From an uncultured Prevotellaceae bacterium (GTDB lineage: Bacteria; Bacteroidota; Bacteroidia; Bacteroidales; Bacteroidaceae): 64,000 bases of DNA. The stretch spans positions 1 through 64,000 of the forward strand of contig CAMVIB010000005.1 of the NCBI GenBank assembly GCA_947167455.1, given 5' to 3'. The notes below the pieces were generated by a model. That model had not been told where the DNA came from. It saw only the letters and a program-made list of their open reading frames with translations, and did not search any database. Both the position numbers and the translations under genes were made by a program. Shown in pieces: positions 35,906-45,500 of this stretch; position 1 is the stretch's first letter; each line of letters begins with the position of its first letter.

Positions 35906-36784
35906 TTATTTCTCGAACGCCACGGACCCGTTGCCGATGTTGTTGCCGTCGGCAAAGAGGGCTATGCGGTACTGTCCGGCCGTGAGCATCTCATTGACAT
36001 CCCAGTAGATGGTGACGGGAGTCTCCTCGCCGGTATATTCTACGTCGCGACGGGCAGTATATTCCAGCTGGGCATTCTGATAGGCAAAGGTGCCGCTGGC
36101 TCCGGCCACCTCGTTCGTGGGCTTGAGGATGCGCAGGTAGATGGTGCGCACGCCGGCGGCTGCCGTGACATTGCGGGCGATGTTGAAGGACACCTGAAAC
36201 TGCCTGACGTCGGCAACCTTCTTGGCTGCCTTGCCCTTCTTGTTCTTGGCAAGGACGGAGAGCCCTGTGGCGTCGAGCACGCTGGCGATGGCAACCTTGT
36301 CGGACAGGGTGGCCTTCTCGGTGCTCAGCTCGCTGATCTGCTGCTGCTGCACCTGCTGCTGCTGGCGCAGGTTCTCGTTCTCGGCATTGAGCTGCGTGTT
36401 GAGGCGGTTCAGAGAGTCTATCTCCGCCACGAAGCTTTTCAGCACGGCACGCATCGTGGCCAGCTCCTTCTTCAGACGCGCTATCTCGGCGGCATCGTTG
36501 CTCTTGGTGCGTCGCAGCTCTTCGAGCAGCTCCTGGGTGCGCTGCTGCTCCTGTTCGAGCTGAGCCATGAGCGAGTCGTTGTTGATCTGAGTCTTCATCT
36601 CGTTGTACTGACGGGCGAAGTTCTCGTACTCGTTTTCCATCTCGCGCTTGTCCATCTCGGCAAGCTCCAGCATCTGGCGGTTCTCCTCGTTGCTCTTGGC
36701 GAGCGAATAGATGAGGTAGCCCATGCCGGCCAGCAGGGCCGTCACCACGACAGCTGCAATGATAATAATTGACTTCTTGTTCAT
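35906..36784 (-). CDS. Single-pass membrane protein with long coiled coil, function unknown
   Basis: The 292-aa product has an N-terminal membrane segment (about residues 5-27). A coiled coil rich in Glu, Gln and Leu follows to about residue 155, including the LRQQQQVQQQQI stretch. A C-terminal beta-rich domain comes next (VSFNIARNVTAAAGVRTIYL, EETPVTIYWDVNEML, YRIALFADGN). The arrangement suggests a periplasmic rod ending in a beta-sandwich. Similar proteins recur in Bacteroidales, but I know of no function. It has its own -7 box and lies 139 bp from the PTS gene in the same direction. Confidence 0.8.
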   Translation of the reverse strand: MNKKSIIIIAAVVVTALLAGMGYLIYSLAKSNEENRQMLELAEMDKREMENEYENFARQYNEMKTQINNDSLMAQLEQEQQRTQELLEELRRTKSNDAAEIARLKKELATMRAVLKSFVAEIDSLNRLNTQLNAENENLRQQQQVQQQQISELSTEKATLSDKVAIASVLDATGLSVLAKNKKGKAAKKVADVRQFQVSFNIARNVTAAAGVRTIYLRILKPTNEVAGASGTFAYQNAQLEYTARRDVEYTGEETPVTIYWDVNEMLTAGQYRIALFADGNNIGNGSVAFEK

Positions 36785-36806
36785 TGTCCTTTGCGAAAAA
36801 TCGGTG

Positions 36807-36814
36807 CAAAAATA
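36807..36814 (-). promoter_or_regulatory. -7 box for the coiled-coil protein gene
   Basis: The minus strand reads TATTTTTG (TAnnTTTG), 22 bases before the ATG. Confidence 0.5.
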
Positions 36815-37160
36815 ATAAAAGTTTTTCGCTTGCCGTTCAAAATCCGGACTTTTTTCATGCTCTCACCTGCAAAAACGCTGAAAATGCCGCTGCTGACATG
36901 CCTCGCGCCGCTCGTCATCTCATCATCTTGCGCTTGCGGGAGATATATACTCCCTTGGGTGGTGAGGCTGCCGACGTGGCGGACAGACGGCGTCCGCTCC
37001 TCGACTCCCCAGAGGTCGGAGAGCCATCTGTTTCTTGTCGGTCTGGCTGTCGGGCCTCGTGCGCTGCGCCAGCGGGCAGTCTTATAGGGGTAATGCGCTA
37101 AAATGAATATGATTTCTCGTTAAACTCTACCATTCTTTTCGTTAATTGGAGAAAACAGTG

Positions 37161-37168
37161 TACTTTTG
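37161..37168 (+). promoter_or_regulatory. -7 box for queF
   Basis: TACTTTTG matches TAnnTTTG, giving a leader of about 80 bases. Confidence 0.55.
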
Positions 37169-37254
37169 CCGCGCAATAGCTGTCCATTGTGTCACATTCC
37201 GCCTGGCAGGTAATAAACAAAAGCAACCACCCACATTAATAATATCAATATCTC

Positions 37255-37713
37255 ATGAACCGCGAACAAGACAAACTGCAACAGCTCGGCAAGCAGACCG
37301 ACTACACATTCGACTACGCGCCTCAGGTCCTGGAGACCTTCGAGAACCGTCACCCCGACAACGACTACTGGGTGCGCTTCAACTGTCCCGAATTCACCAG
37401 CCTGTGTCCCATTACAGGTCAGCCCGACTTTGCCGAGATACGCATCAACTACATCCCTGGCCAGCGTATGGTGGAGAGTAAGAGCTTGAAGCTCTACCTC
37501 TTCAGCTTCCGTAACCACGGTGATTTCCACGAGGACTGCGTCAACACCATCATGAAGGATCTTGTCAAGCTGATGGACCCCAAGTACATTGAGGTAACAG
37601 GACTGTTTACGCCCCGCGGCGGCATCAGCATCTATCCTTATGCCAACTATGGCCGTCCAGGCACCAAGTACGAGCAGATGGCTGACTACCGTATGCTCCA
37701 CCATGACCTGTAG
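37255..37713 (+). CDS. queF: NADPH-dependent preQ0 reductase (7-cyano-7-deazaguanine reductase)
   Basis: Reduces preQ0 to preQ1 in queuosine synthesis. It belongs to the short, unimodular YkvM-type QueF of the tunnel-fold superfamily. The thioimide nucleophile lies in [14 protein letters not shown] (Cys51, with Asp58), and the [20 protein letters not shown] substrate/NADPH motif and [13 protein letters not shown] follow. The length of 152 aa is typical. It appears to be a single-gene unit; other queuosine genes are not in the window. Confidence 0.97.
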   Translation: MNREQDKLQQLGKQTDYTFDYAPQVLETFENRHPDNDYWVRFNCPEFTSLCPITGQPDFAEIRINYIPGQRMVESKSLKLYLFSFRNHGDFHEDCVNTIMKDLVKLMDPKYIEVTGLFTPRGGISIYPYANYGRPGTKYEQMADYRMLHHDL

Positions 37714-37829
37714 CCATTGCCCTGACAGAACACCCAGCTATCGGCAGGCCCTGCTGACACGGCGACTATTGAAAGATGACGCTTCCGGCGTCATTGCCAC
37801 AGACATATTATAAAAATGATTATCCGCAA

Positions 37830-38285
37830 TCGTACCACCAAGACGCTGGAAGCGTCTCCTCTCAATAACCGGGGGTGCGCAGTACCCCCGGATAGGGACA
37901 AAAAGGGGAACATCGACCCTGAAGGGGTCGCCCATTACGCTGTTCGGGCACTCTTTCAGAGTGCTTGCCTCTATAGAGCTTGTTATCCGGGGGTGCTCGC
38001 TACGCTCGTACCCTCGGTTATTGAGCGAAGACCGCGTTGCGGTCTCTTTGGTAAGAGGGTACGAGCGTAGCGTGTACCCACGGTTGACAGACAATCGTGG
38101 AACATGCACTTAGGAAGAGTGCCACATCATTCCGAGAGGGCGACCCCTTCAGGGTCGAAGCCGATACTGGCTGACATCCGGGGGTGCTGCGCGCACCCCG
38201 GTTACCAGAGCGATGACGTTTTTCTTTGATGTGTCGAAGCGACCAGAGGTCGAGCGCTTGAAGTGTCAAGCATCGCAAGCTCCGG
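37830..38285. repeat. Mosaic of REP-like palindromes
   Basis: Between queF and the next gene no protein gene is visible. Instead there is a string of GC-rich palindromes: CCGGGGGTGCGCAGTACCCC (from 37869), GACCCTGAAGGGGTC (37915), GCACTCT/AGAGTGC (37948), a GGGGTGCTCGCTACGCTCGT block (from 37987), its inverted copy (38055-38083), ACCGCGTTGCGGT (38031), CGACCCCTTCAGGGTCG (38141) and CCGGGGGTGCTGCGCGCACC (from 38178). Several motifs occur twice, in direct or inverted orientation. Confidence 0.85.
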
Positions 38286-38374
38286 GCGCCCTGCTATGCC
38301 CCAGCGGCCTTGACACAAAATCTGCTCGAAAACAGCCTGAGAGCAATCCAAAGCTAATTTATAGAATCACCTTA
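38283..38374 (-). repeat. Dispersed intergenic element, copy 2
   Basis: The reverse complement aligns along its whole length with 18411-18502. Both copies contain TAAATTAGCTTT, GATTGCTCTCAGGCT and TCAAGGCC, in the same order and spacing. As at copy 1, the element begins about 10-20 bases beyond a hairpin terminator, here that of the surface lipoprotein gene. Confidence 0.85.
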
Positions 38375-38383
38375 TATATGGAA

Positions 38384-38418
38384 AAGGGGATGTGCCTTCG
38401 TGGAAGGCACATCCCCTT
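38384..38418 (-). terminator. Intrinsic terminator after the SusCD-operon lipoprotein gene
   Basis: A perfect 15-bp stem (AAGGGGATGTGCCTT and its complement) with a 5-base loop is followed on the minus strand by TTTTCC. It starts 29 bases after the stop codon and closes the susC-susD-lipoprotein operon. Confidence 0.85.
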
Positions 38419-38447
38419 GTTTTCGGTGTTACGCTGATGGCGTAGTG

Positions 38448-40703
38448 TTACTTCACGTTGAACTTCTCGGTGGAGAAAGACACATTCTTGTTGCCCTTGT
38501 CAGCCTTTTTGCCGGCGGCGGGCTTGGCGAGCTTCTTCATGTTCCAGAGCTTGTTGATGCCGGTCTTGACATTCAGCGGAGTAGCCTTGGTGTTGATGAA
38601 ACGTGAGGCTATGTGCTTGACGGCAGCACCATCGTCTGTGAGCTGGAAGATTTCCTCTGTCTGTCCGAAGGCGCCAGCCTCTACGTAGAACACAGGGAAG
38701 AAGTGGAAGGTCTTCGTCTCAGGATCGAAGTAAGACGTTGCCTCGCCATATTTCTCAGCGTTGTAGATCTTGCCCTCAACGAGATAGACGGCACCGTATG
38801 TCGAGTGAGCATAGTTGGCATCCTGGTCAGCGACAGAGCAGGCGTTTGTGGCCTGATCCCATTTGAAGAGGAAGTCGCTGCCTCTGCCCCATTCAGCAAT
38901 CTTGAAGGTGTTGTCGAGGTCGTCGCGCTTGAGAAGGGTATATGGTTCTGTGTCGGTGAATGGTGAGCCATCCTCATTTGGCGAGAAGAAGCTGTAAGTG
39001 CACAGACCGGTAGCGTATTCCGACCAAGTGATGTTGGCCAGGACTTCATCGTTGGTGTCGAGAGTGATATACTCTGTCTGCGTGCGGCCGTTGGCATCAC
39101 GATACTTGCGTTCAGCCTGGAAGGTCATGTTGAGCTTCACGACATTTTCGGAGAAAGAAGATGACGAGCCGTTGATGGAAGCGTAGATAGGCATGCCTGC
39201 AGCCTCGATGCCGAGAGGCTGGAGTCCGAGTTCTTCGTCATAGTCCTTAGGCATCTGTATGCGTCCGTCCTTGACGAAGAAATAGACATCGTAGTCCTCA
39301 GCGTAGGGAGCCTCGAGGACGTAGGGTACACCATAGTTTGCTGTGAACGTCTTGTCGGCATCGTCCTGTGTAGCCACGCACTTGCCTCTGTAGAGTGTGA
39401 CAGGCTGTGTCGTGCCGATTTGTCCTGAAGTGAACTCACCGGTGTAAACCTCTTCCCACTCGAAGTCCTCGTCGTTGAAGAGGTTGGCCTCATACTTGAG
39501 CTTGAAACCGTCGAAGATAATTCTTATGCCAGGATCCTCGGTAGTAGCATTCCAGCCGCCCACACCGCTCATATAGAAGTAAGGAGCAAGGTTGATAGCT
39601 CCGGGAATGGTGTATTCCTTGCCTTCGATGGTCTTTTTCTGATAGCCCATGACGTAGCTGCTGAGGAACTGGCTCTCTGCGGGATTCGCATAGAGGTCAG
39701 CGGGATGCCATGCTACGATCTCAACACCATAGCTTGAGTGGACATATCCAGTGTGAATCCCGGTGAAATAGACGAGGTCGGGTTCTGTAATCTTCACGCC
39801 AGCGAATGTCTGACCGACTTTGAGCAGTGTGAGCTCGGTGTATTCAGACGGCTGTGCCGACTGCGCTCCTTTGAGCATCTTATCGTAGGGGTGCATGATG
39901 CGGAATTTGGTGTTGTCGCCATCCTTCATATAGACTTCGACCTCATTGTTTTTCTCAAAATAGTACCAGTCATGGAAGTCTGCCTTACCCACAGGAACCC
40001 ATTTGACGCGTGTCACAGAGAACGTTGCGGTGGCGGCATCGCTGTATGCTGATGTGAAGCGTGGGTCTTTGACAGCATACTGCACCTCGTAGGTCGTTCC
40101 AATCTCAGCCTTGGGGAACGAGATGGTGTATTCGGCATCCCATGCGCCCTGCTTGAACTTTGCCGACGAGATGGTGAAGATGTCTTCTGTACCGTTTGTG
40201 ATGGTGATGGGCACCTCGATAGGCTGTAGGTATATGCTGCACTGTACGGAGTCGAACTCATTGTACTGTCCCTCCAGGATGTCAATCTGTTCCTGGTGCT
40301 CTTTCTTGACAGCCTCGACGGTCTTTTTGTACTCGGCAAGTATCTCGGCCTTCTCTGCGTCTGTCAGACCTTCGGCAGCGAGAGCTTCGTTCTTTATTGC
40401 CTCTGCGGCATCGAGCTCATCTTCCATTTCGTCTTCCTCGTCCTGGATGAGCTGTGCGATTCTCTGTTCTTCAGCCCCCAGCATGTTGCTCAGTTCGGGG
40501 TTGCGACGCGTCATGTGGAGTGTGTAGATGGTCTCCTCGGCGGGGTCGAGCTCCACGGACCGCGTGATCTCCTTGAATGACACCACGGCGTAGTCGGCGC
40601 TGGAGTCCCACTTACCGACCTCCACGTTGTCGTCATCCTTACATCCTGCCAAAGCAAGTGTGGCGAGTGCCATCGGCAGTGCATATCTTAAATACTTGTT
40701 CAT
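38448..40703 (-). CDS. Predicted surface lipoprotein encoded downstream of SusC/SusD, function unknown
   Basis: The 751-aa protein has a lipoprotein signal (LATLALAGC) followed by KDDD, which fits the Lys-(Asp/Glu) surface-export signal of Bacteroidota. A highly acidic, probably coiled-coil region occupies about residues 75-150 (IQDEEDEMEDELDAAEAIKN). Several beta-rich domains follow. It occupies the place of SusE/SusF-type ligand-binding proteins in a SusCD operon, 39 bp after susD. I recognise no catalytic motif and no known carbohydrate-binding family. The acidic helical insert is not typical of SusE/F. The ligand is unknown. Confidence 0.85.
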   Translation of the reverse strand: MNKYLRYALPMALATLALAGCKDDDNVEVGKWDSSADYAVVSFKEITRSVELDPAEETIYTLHMTRRNPELSNMLGAEEQRIAQLIQDEEDEMEDELDAAEAIKNEALAAEGLTDAEKAEILAEYKKTVEAVKKEHQEQIDILEGQYNEFDSVQCSIYLQPIEVPITITNGTEDIFTISSAKFKQGAWDAEYTISFPKAEIGTTYEVQYAVKDPRFTSAYSDAATATFSVTRVKWVPVGKADFHDWYYFEKNNEVEVYMKDGDNTKFRIMHPYDKMLKGAQSAQPSEYTELTLLKVGQTFAGVKITEPDLVYFTGIHTGYVHSSYGVEIVAWHPADLYANPAESQFLSSYVMGYQKKTIEGKEYTIPGAINLAPYFYMSGVGGWNATTEDPGIRIIFDGFKLKYEANLFNDEDFEWEEVYTGEFTSGQIGTTQPVTLYRGKCVATQDDADKTFTANYGVPYVLEAPYAEDYDVYFFVKDGRIQMPKDYDEELGLQPLGIEAAGMPIYASINGSSSSFSENVVKLNMTFQAERKYRDANGRTQTEYITLDTNDEVLANITWSEYATGLCTYSFFSPNEDGSPFTDTEPYTLLKRDDLDNTFKIAEWGRGSDFLFKWDQATNACSVADQDANYAHSTYGAVYLVEGKIYNAEKYGEATSYFDPETKTFHFFPVFYVEAGAFGQTEEIFQLTDDGAAVKHIASRFINTKATPLNVKTGINKLWNMKKLAKPAAGKKADKGNKNVSFSTEKFNVK

Positions 40704-40742
40704 ATACTATATTGAATTATGAGTTATGAATTGTTGATGTAC

Positions 40743-42461
40743 TCAGTCTGTTACGCCGTCGCGCAGTCCGGGGTTCTGACCGCTCTTAGGCTGTGTGCCT
40801 CCCTCGTTGTCGATGATGCCGTGGTTGGCATTGACCTCGGTGTCGGGGAAGCGCATGTTGAGCCATGGGTCGTCGGCAGCGATGTTGAACTTGAAACTCT
40901 CGGGCACGTTGCTCTCGCGGTTGGGTATGAAGCGTACGATAGGCTTGTTGAGTCGGCGTGCATCGGAGACGTCGAAGCCTTCGAGCCAGAGCTCTACGCG
41001 GCGCTGGTACCAGATCTCGTCGGCCAGTGTGCGTCCTCCTGCTGTGCTGCTGTAGGCGGGGTCGCGGTAGTTCTTTACGAAATTCTCGAGAACGGTGCGT
41101 CCTTCAGCCTCCTTGCCACCCTTTGCAAGACCCTCGGCCTTGATGAGTATCATCTCCTCGGCGCGCATGAGTGGCCAGTCGTTGTCGTTCTTTGTCGATG
41201 AGGCACCGCTCTTCATGCCGAACTTCACGTTGGTGTAGGGCAGGAGCTCGTCCTTGTCGCCACCCTGATCTTTGAAGGCAGCGATGTCATCGCCCTTGGC
41301 CGTGGCACCGTTGGTGGGGTCTGTCCACACCTGGTTGGCCCAGTTGTCGGAGTGGCGTGTGGCGTCGAGCCACCATCCCTTACGTACGTCGGTGTCGGGA
41401 ATCTTGTCGTAGAGGAGTTTGTTGATGCACGGTGTGTTGACGGTGGCAGGTCCATATCCGCTTCCGCAGAGCGCACTTGTCCATGCGGCGGCACAGCGGT
41501 TGCCATATTCGCTGGCCTCGGCCTCTGTGAGTAGGATACCCCACAGCCAGTTGCGTTCCTGAATGTTGCAGAAGGCAGGTTCGCTGACATCCTGCATGCT
41601 TGCGGGCTGATAGCCTACGAGTGCGCTGTCGGCATCGGCGGCAGCCTGCAGCCAGTTCTCCATGGCGAGGTTGGCACGTGCGCGCAGGCCGAATGCCACG
41701 TTGCGGTCGATGTATATCTTCTGGCTTGCGCTCTCCTTGTAGGCCGTTGTGCTGGTGTAATCTACGCCGCGGTCGTAGCCTTTGAGGTATTCGAGTGCGG
41801 TGTCGAGGTCGCTGATGATCTGAGCATATACCTGCTTGACGGTGGCGCGTGGGTTGTTGGTGTAGTCGAAGTCAGCGTCAGTGCCGAGTAGCGGGATACA
41901 TGGGTCATCGCCATGGCTTGCATAGTTGCCAGCATAGTAAGGTGCGAGTGCCATGTAGTCGAAGGCACGCATAGCGTATGCCTGACCCAGCTTGTTGCGC
42001 GTCAGTGTGTCCGTGGGTTCTGCCTCAAGGAGGGTGGAGAGGCTTGTGATGAGCCCGTTGGCAACACCTATGCTACGATATGGCGTTGTGTAGCGGATGT
42101 AGGGGTTGGCATAGTTGGGGTCGCGGTCAGAGTATTCGCTTGCTGTCGAGAACCAGTTGTAGCCGTTGTCGGAGCCGAAAGCGTCGGCACCTTCGAGTGA
42201 GAGCGAAATCATGCTCATCACGAAGGCGAAGTCATCGGCGCGGTTTGAGCCAGTGAACACACGTCCGCTGCCTCCGTCGGCCATCATCTTAAACATACCT
42301 ACGAAGGAGGCATCGACGCGCGACGGCACAGTTCTGTTGGTCTCTGCCAACTGCTCTGGCGTGATGGAGCCACCTTCTGGAATCTGCTCGTCCATATCCT
42401 TGCATCCCGTTGTGAGAAGGGCTGCTCCCATGGCGAGAAGTGAAATCTTATATAGTTTCAT
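40743..42461 (-). CDS. susD: SusD/RagB family outer-membrane lipoprotein
   Basis: A SusD-like nutrient-binding lid protein of about 572 aa. The lipoprotein signal ends LLTTGC, followed by KDMDE, which fits surface exposure. TPR-type helices (KLGQAYAMRAFDYMALAPYY is the classic SusD signature) and the C-terminal region (WYQRRVELWLEGFDVSDARR, then NHGIIDNEGG) are present. It closes over the SusC barrel during ligand uptake. The ATG at 42461 is used in place of the upstream TTG. No polysaccharide-degrading gene directly adjoins the pair, so the substrate could be a glycan or, as in RagAB, peptides. Confidence 0.95.
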   Translation of the reverse strand: MKLYKISLLAMGAALLTTGCKDMDEQIPEGGSITPEQLAETNRTVPSRVDASFVGMFKMMADGGSGRVFTGSNRADDFAFVMSMISLSLEGADAFGSDNGYNWFSTASEYSDRDPNYANPYIRYTTPYRSIGVANGLITSLSTLLEAEPTDTLTRNKLGQAYAMRAFDYMALAPYYAGNYASHGDDPCIPLLGTDADFDYTNNPRATVKQVYAQIISDLDTALEYLKGYDRGVDYTSTTAYKESASQKIYIDRNVAFGLRARANLAMENWLQAAADADSALVGYQPASMQDVSEPAFCNIQERNWLWGILLTEAEASEYGNRCAAAWTSALCGSGYGPATVNTPCINKLLYDKIPDTDVRKGWWLDATRHSDNWANQVWTDPTNGATAKGDDIAAFKDQGGDKDELLPYTNVKFGMKSGASSTKNDNDWPLMRAEEMILIKAEGLAKGGKEAEGRTVLENFVKNYRDPAYSSTAGGRTLADEIWYQRRVELWLEGFDVSDARRLNKPIVRFIPNRESNVPESFKFNIAADDPWLNMRFPDTEVNANHGIIDNEGGTQPKSGQNPGLRDGVTD

Positions 42462-42529
42462 AAACAATTATGAATTATGAATTAAGAATTATGAATTACT
42501 GTAGTGTAAAGAACTCTGGTTTGACGTGG

Positions 42530-45500
42530 TTAGAACTTCACTGTCAGACCTGCTGTTACGCTGCGCATGGAGGCGTATGAGCCAGTTGCCATACCGGCAC
42601 CTGTCGTGAAGCTGCCGACGCCAACTGTGTAGCGTGGGTCGAGACCCTTGCGTGCAGTGAGCAGGAAGAGGTTCTCTCCTGCGAAATACACGCGCAGGCT
42701 GCGTATGTGGAGCTTGTTCATCCACTTCTTGGGGAAGGTGTAGCCCACTGTGAGGTTGTTCAGCGAGAGATAGTTGCTCTTGGTGAGCCAACGGTCTGCT
42801 GCTGTCTGTGAGCTGGCATCGGTGTCGCCATAGACGAGACGAGGAATGTCAGAGCCGGTGTTCTCTGTGCTCCATGCATCGAGGAGGTCCTTGTGCATAG
42901 CCTGTCCGTTGCTGCGTCCGTTGACCATGAGCTGCTGGTAAGCACCATCCACGGTCTTGCCTCCGAGCTGATAGCTGAACTGTGCGCTGACGTCAACGCC
43001 GTAAGCCTCGAATGTCGTGCCGAAGCCACCGATGACCTTAGCCTGAACGCTTCCGAGGTCGTACTTGTCGGCCTGGTCGATGCTGTTGACTACGATGTCA
43101 CGTCCGGTGTACTGCGGTGTCGTGCCGTCGGCCTCGTAGAGAGTGTTTCCCTCAGCGTCCTTGACGGTCTCCTTGGCATACCACAGGGCCTGGCCTGGCT
43201 CGAACTTGTTGTTGGCAGGCACCTCGCCGGTGTAGCTGCCCTGGTATGTGCCGGCGTACTTCAGCATGTAAGCCTGGTGGAGAGAGCCTCCGACGCGTAT
43301 GATGCTGTTGCTGTACTTGATGCCGCCCACGGCCTCGTCAGCGGGGTCGAGGTGCAGGAACTCGTTGTGGTTGTGTGCCAGTGTGGCGTTGATGTTCCAC
43401 TTGATGTTCTTTGTGCGGATGACGTCACCGTCGAGTGAGATTTCTATACCGCGGTTGAGGAGCTCGCCGACGTTAGTGGGGTATGTGTTAGCGCTGATAC
43501 CGCTGGACAGTGGCAGGTCTTTGGTGTAGAGGAGGTCCTTTGTGACACCGTTGTAGAACTCGATGGTACCGTTGAGGCGATACTTGAAGAACGAGAAGTC
43601 AACACCGATGTTCCACATCTGCTTCTTCTCCCATGTGAGGTTCTCGTTGCCCTTTGTGGTCTGCGAGATGGAGTACTGTCCTGTCTCGTCGTTGTAGGAT
43701 GTGGTGTAGAAGTCGCTGTAAGCGTGGTAGCCCATGCCGCCGTCGTTACCGTTGGCACCGAAGCTTGCCTTGAGCTTGAGGAGGTCAACCCACTCGGCGT
43801 TCTTCATGAAGTTCTCCTTGTTGATCTGCCAGCCTACGCCGACACCTCCGAATGTACCCCAACGGTGTCCGGGAGCGAAGATGGAGCTGCCGTCGCGACG
43901 TATGCTTGCATCCACGAAGTAGCGTTCGTCGTAGTCGTAGGCCACCTTACCGAGGATACCCTGACGGAAGATCTGGTCGCTGTTGGAGTAAACGTGCTCG
44001 TTGGTGTGAGAGAGGGCGTTGTTGAGCTCGCCGACGTTGGGGTTGAAGAGGTGGTCCTTGTCGCCGTTGATGTTCTGCTCAGTCTGACGGTTGTTCTCGT
44101 AACCGACAAGCACGTTGAGGTTGTGCAGTCCGAAAGCCCTCTGGTAGCTGGCCATATACTGCTGGTTGATGTTGAATGTGCGGTCTTGGTTGGTGTAGCC
44201 GATACCGTCCACGCTGGAACCACTGCCGAAACGGCTGTAGAGGTAGTTGGTGCGGCTGTTGATGGCCTGTGCAGCGAGCTGCGCCCAGATGTTGAGGCCT
44301 TCTATGGGTGTCACTGTAGCCTGCCACTGACCTGTGAAGATGTCGCCCGTGCCCTTGCGGCGGTCGTACATATTGTCGCGCACGGCGTTACCTACGATAG
44401 AGGGTCGTGTCTGGTTGGTCTGGTTGGAGTCGTAGATAGTGATGCCGTTGTCAACCTTGATCGTCCCGTCGGCGTTGCGTACGTAGAGCGGGTAGATGGG
44501 ACCCATGATGTTTGTGATGTAGAAGAGGTTGCCGCTGCTGCCCCATGTCGTTCCGTAGGTGGGGTTTTGGCTGTCGCGGTGTGTGAAGCCCATGTTCGTG
44601 GTGAGCTTGAGCCAGCTCTTGGCCTGATACTCGACGTTGGTACGTGCTGTGTAGCGCTTGTAGTTGGAGTTCTCCACGGTACCTCCATCCTGCAGGAATC
44701 CTACGCCGGCATAGTAGTTGAGGCGGTCTGTGCCACCGCTGACGCTGACGTTGTACTCCTGACGGAAGCTGTTGTGGTAGGTCTCGTTGTACCAGTCGTC
44801 GGGGGTATAGTAGTACTCTCCGTCGCTGTAGCCGAGCTTGGCGTGCGGGTTGAGCTTACCGTTCGTGCCGATGAGGTTCTCGCCCTGCGGCAGCGTATAA
44901 ACCTGATAGCCGAGGCCGCCGTTGTTGCCGTTGTAGATGTTGGCACTTGCCCAGCGGTATGCGTCCTGGTCGGAGGCGCCGAGGGTCTTGCGCCAGTTGT
45001 AGAGGGATGCGAACTGTGTCTCGTAGTACTGTCCCGGGTCAGAGATGACATCGTAGTTTGGCACGAGGCGGCTGTTGCTACCCCACTTGGCGTCGAAGGT
45101 CACTTCAGCGTCCTGCTTGCCGCGAGCCTTCTTGGTGGTTATGATGATGGCACCGTTTGCGGCGCGTGCGCCGTAGAGTGCTGTTGCGCTGGCGTCCTTC
45201 AGCACGGACATCGACTCGATGTCGTTGGGGTTGACAGTGACGACGCCGGCAGCCATAGGCACACCGTCGATGATGTAGAGAGGAGTTGTGCTGGCCTCCA
45301 TGGAGCCGAAGCCACGGATGCGGATTGTGGGCGACGAGCCAGGTCCTGCGCTGACGCCAGTTGCCTGCACGCCTGCCACCTTACCGATGAGTGCGTTGGT
45401 GGCTGTCGAGCTGACGTGGTTTGTAATGTCCTCGCTCTTCACCTCCACGGCCGAGCCTGTGAATGTGGAGCGCTTTGTCGTACCATAGGCGACGACCATG

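Larger units (their letters stand above)
36785..37254. other. Divergent intergenic region, no gene seen
   Basis: This 470-bp gap between the coiled-coil gene and queF holds the two divergent promoters. The GC-rich middle (36890-37090) has several short ORFs on the plus strand with no initiation context or recognisable product. I looked for a preQ1 riboswitch in the queF leader and did not find a convincing one, and no tRNA fold was found. Confidence 0.5.

Noticed and set aside
36890-37090. Possible small protein or RNA gene in the queF upstream gap
   Set aside because: The short ORFs lack start context and no tRNA or known ncRNA fold was recognised.
37169-37254. preQ1 riboswitch upstream of queF
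   Set aside because: I looked for the class I stem-loop and A-rich tail and could not build a convincing pseudoknot.
37738-38278. Short ORFs containing RGYERSEHPRI-type peptides
   Set aside because: They are translations of the palindromic repeats on both strands, without promoter or start context.
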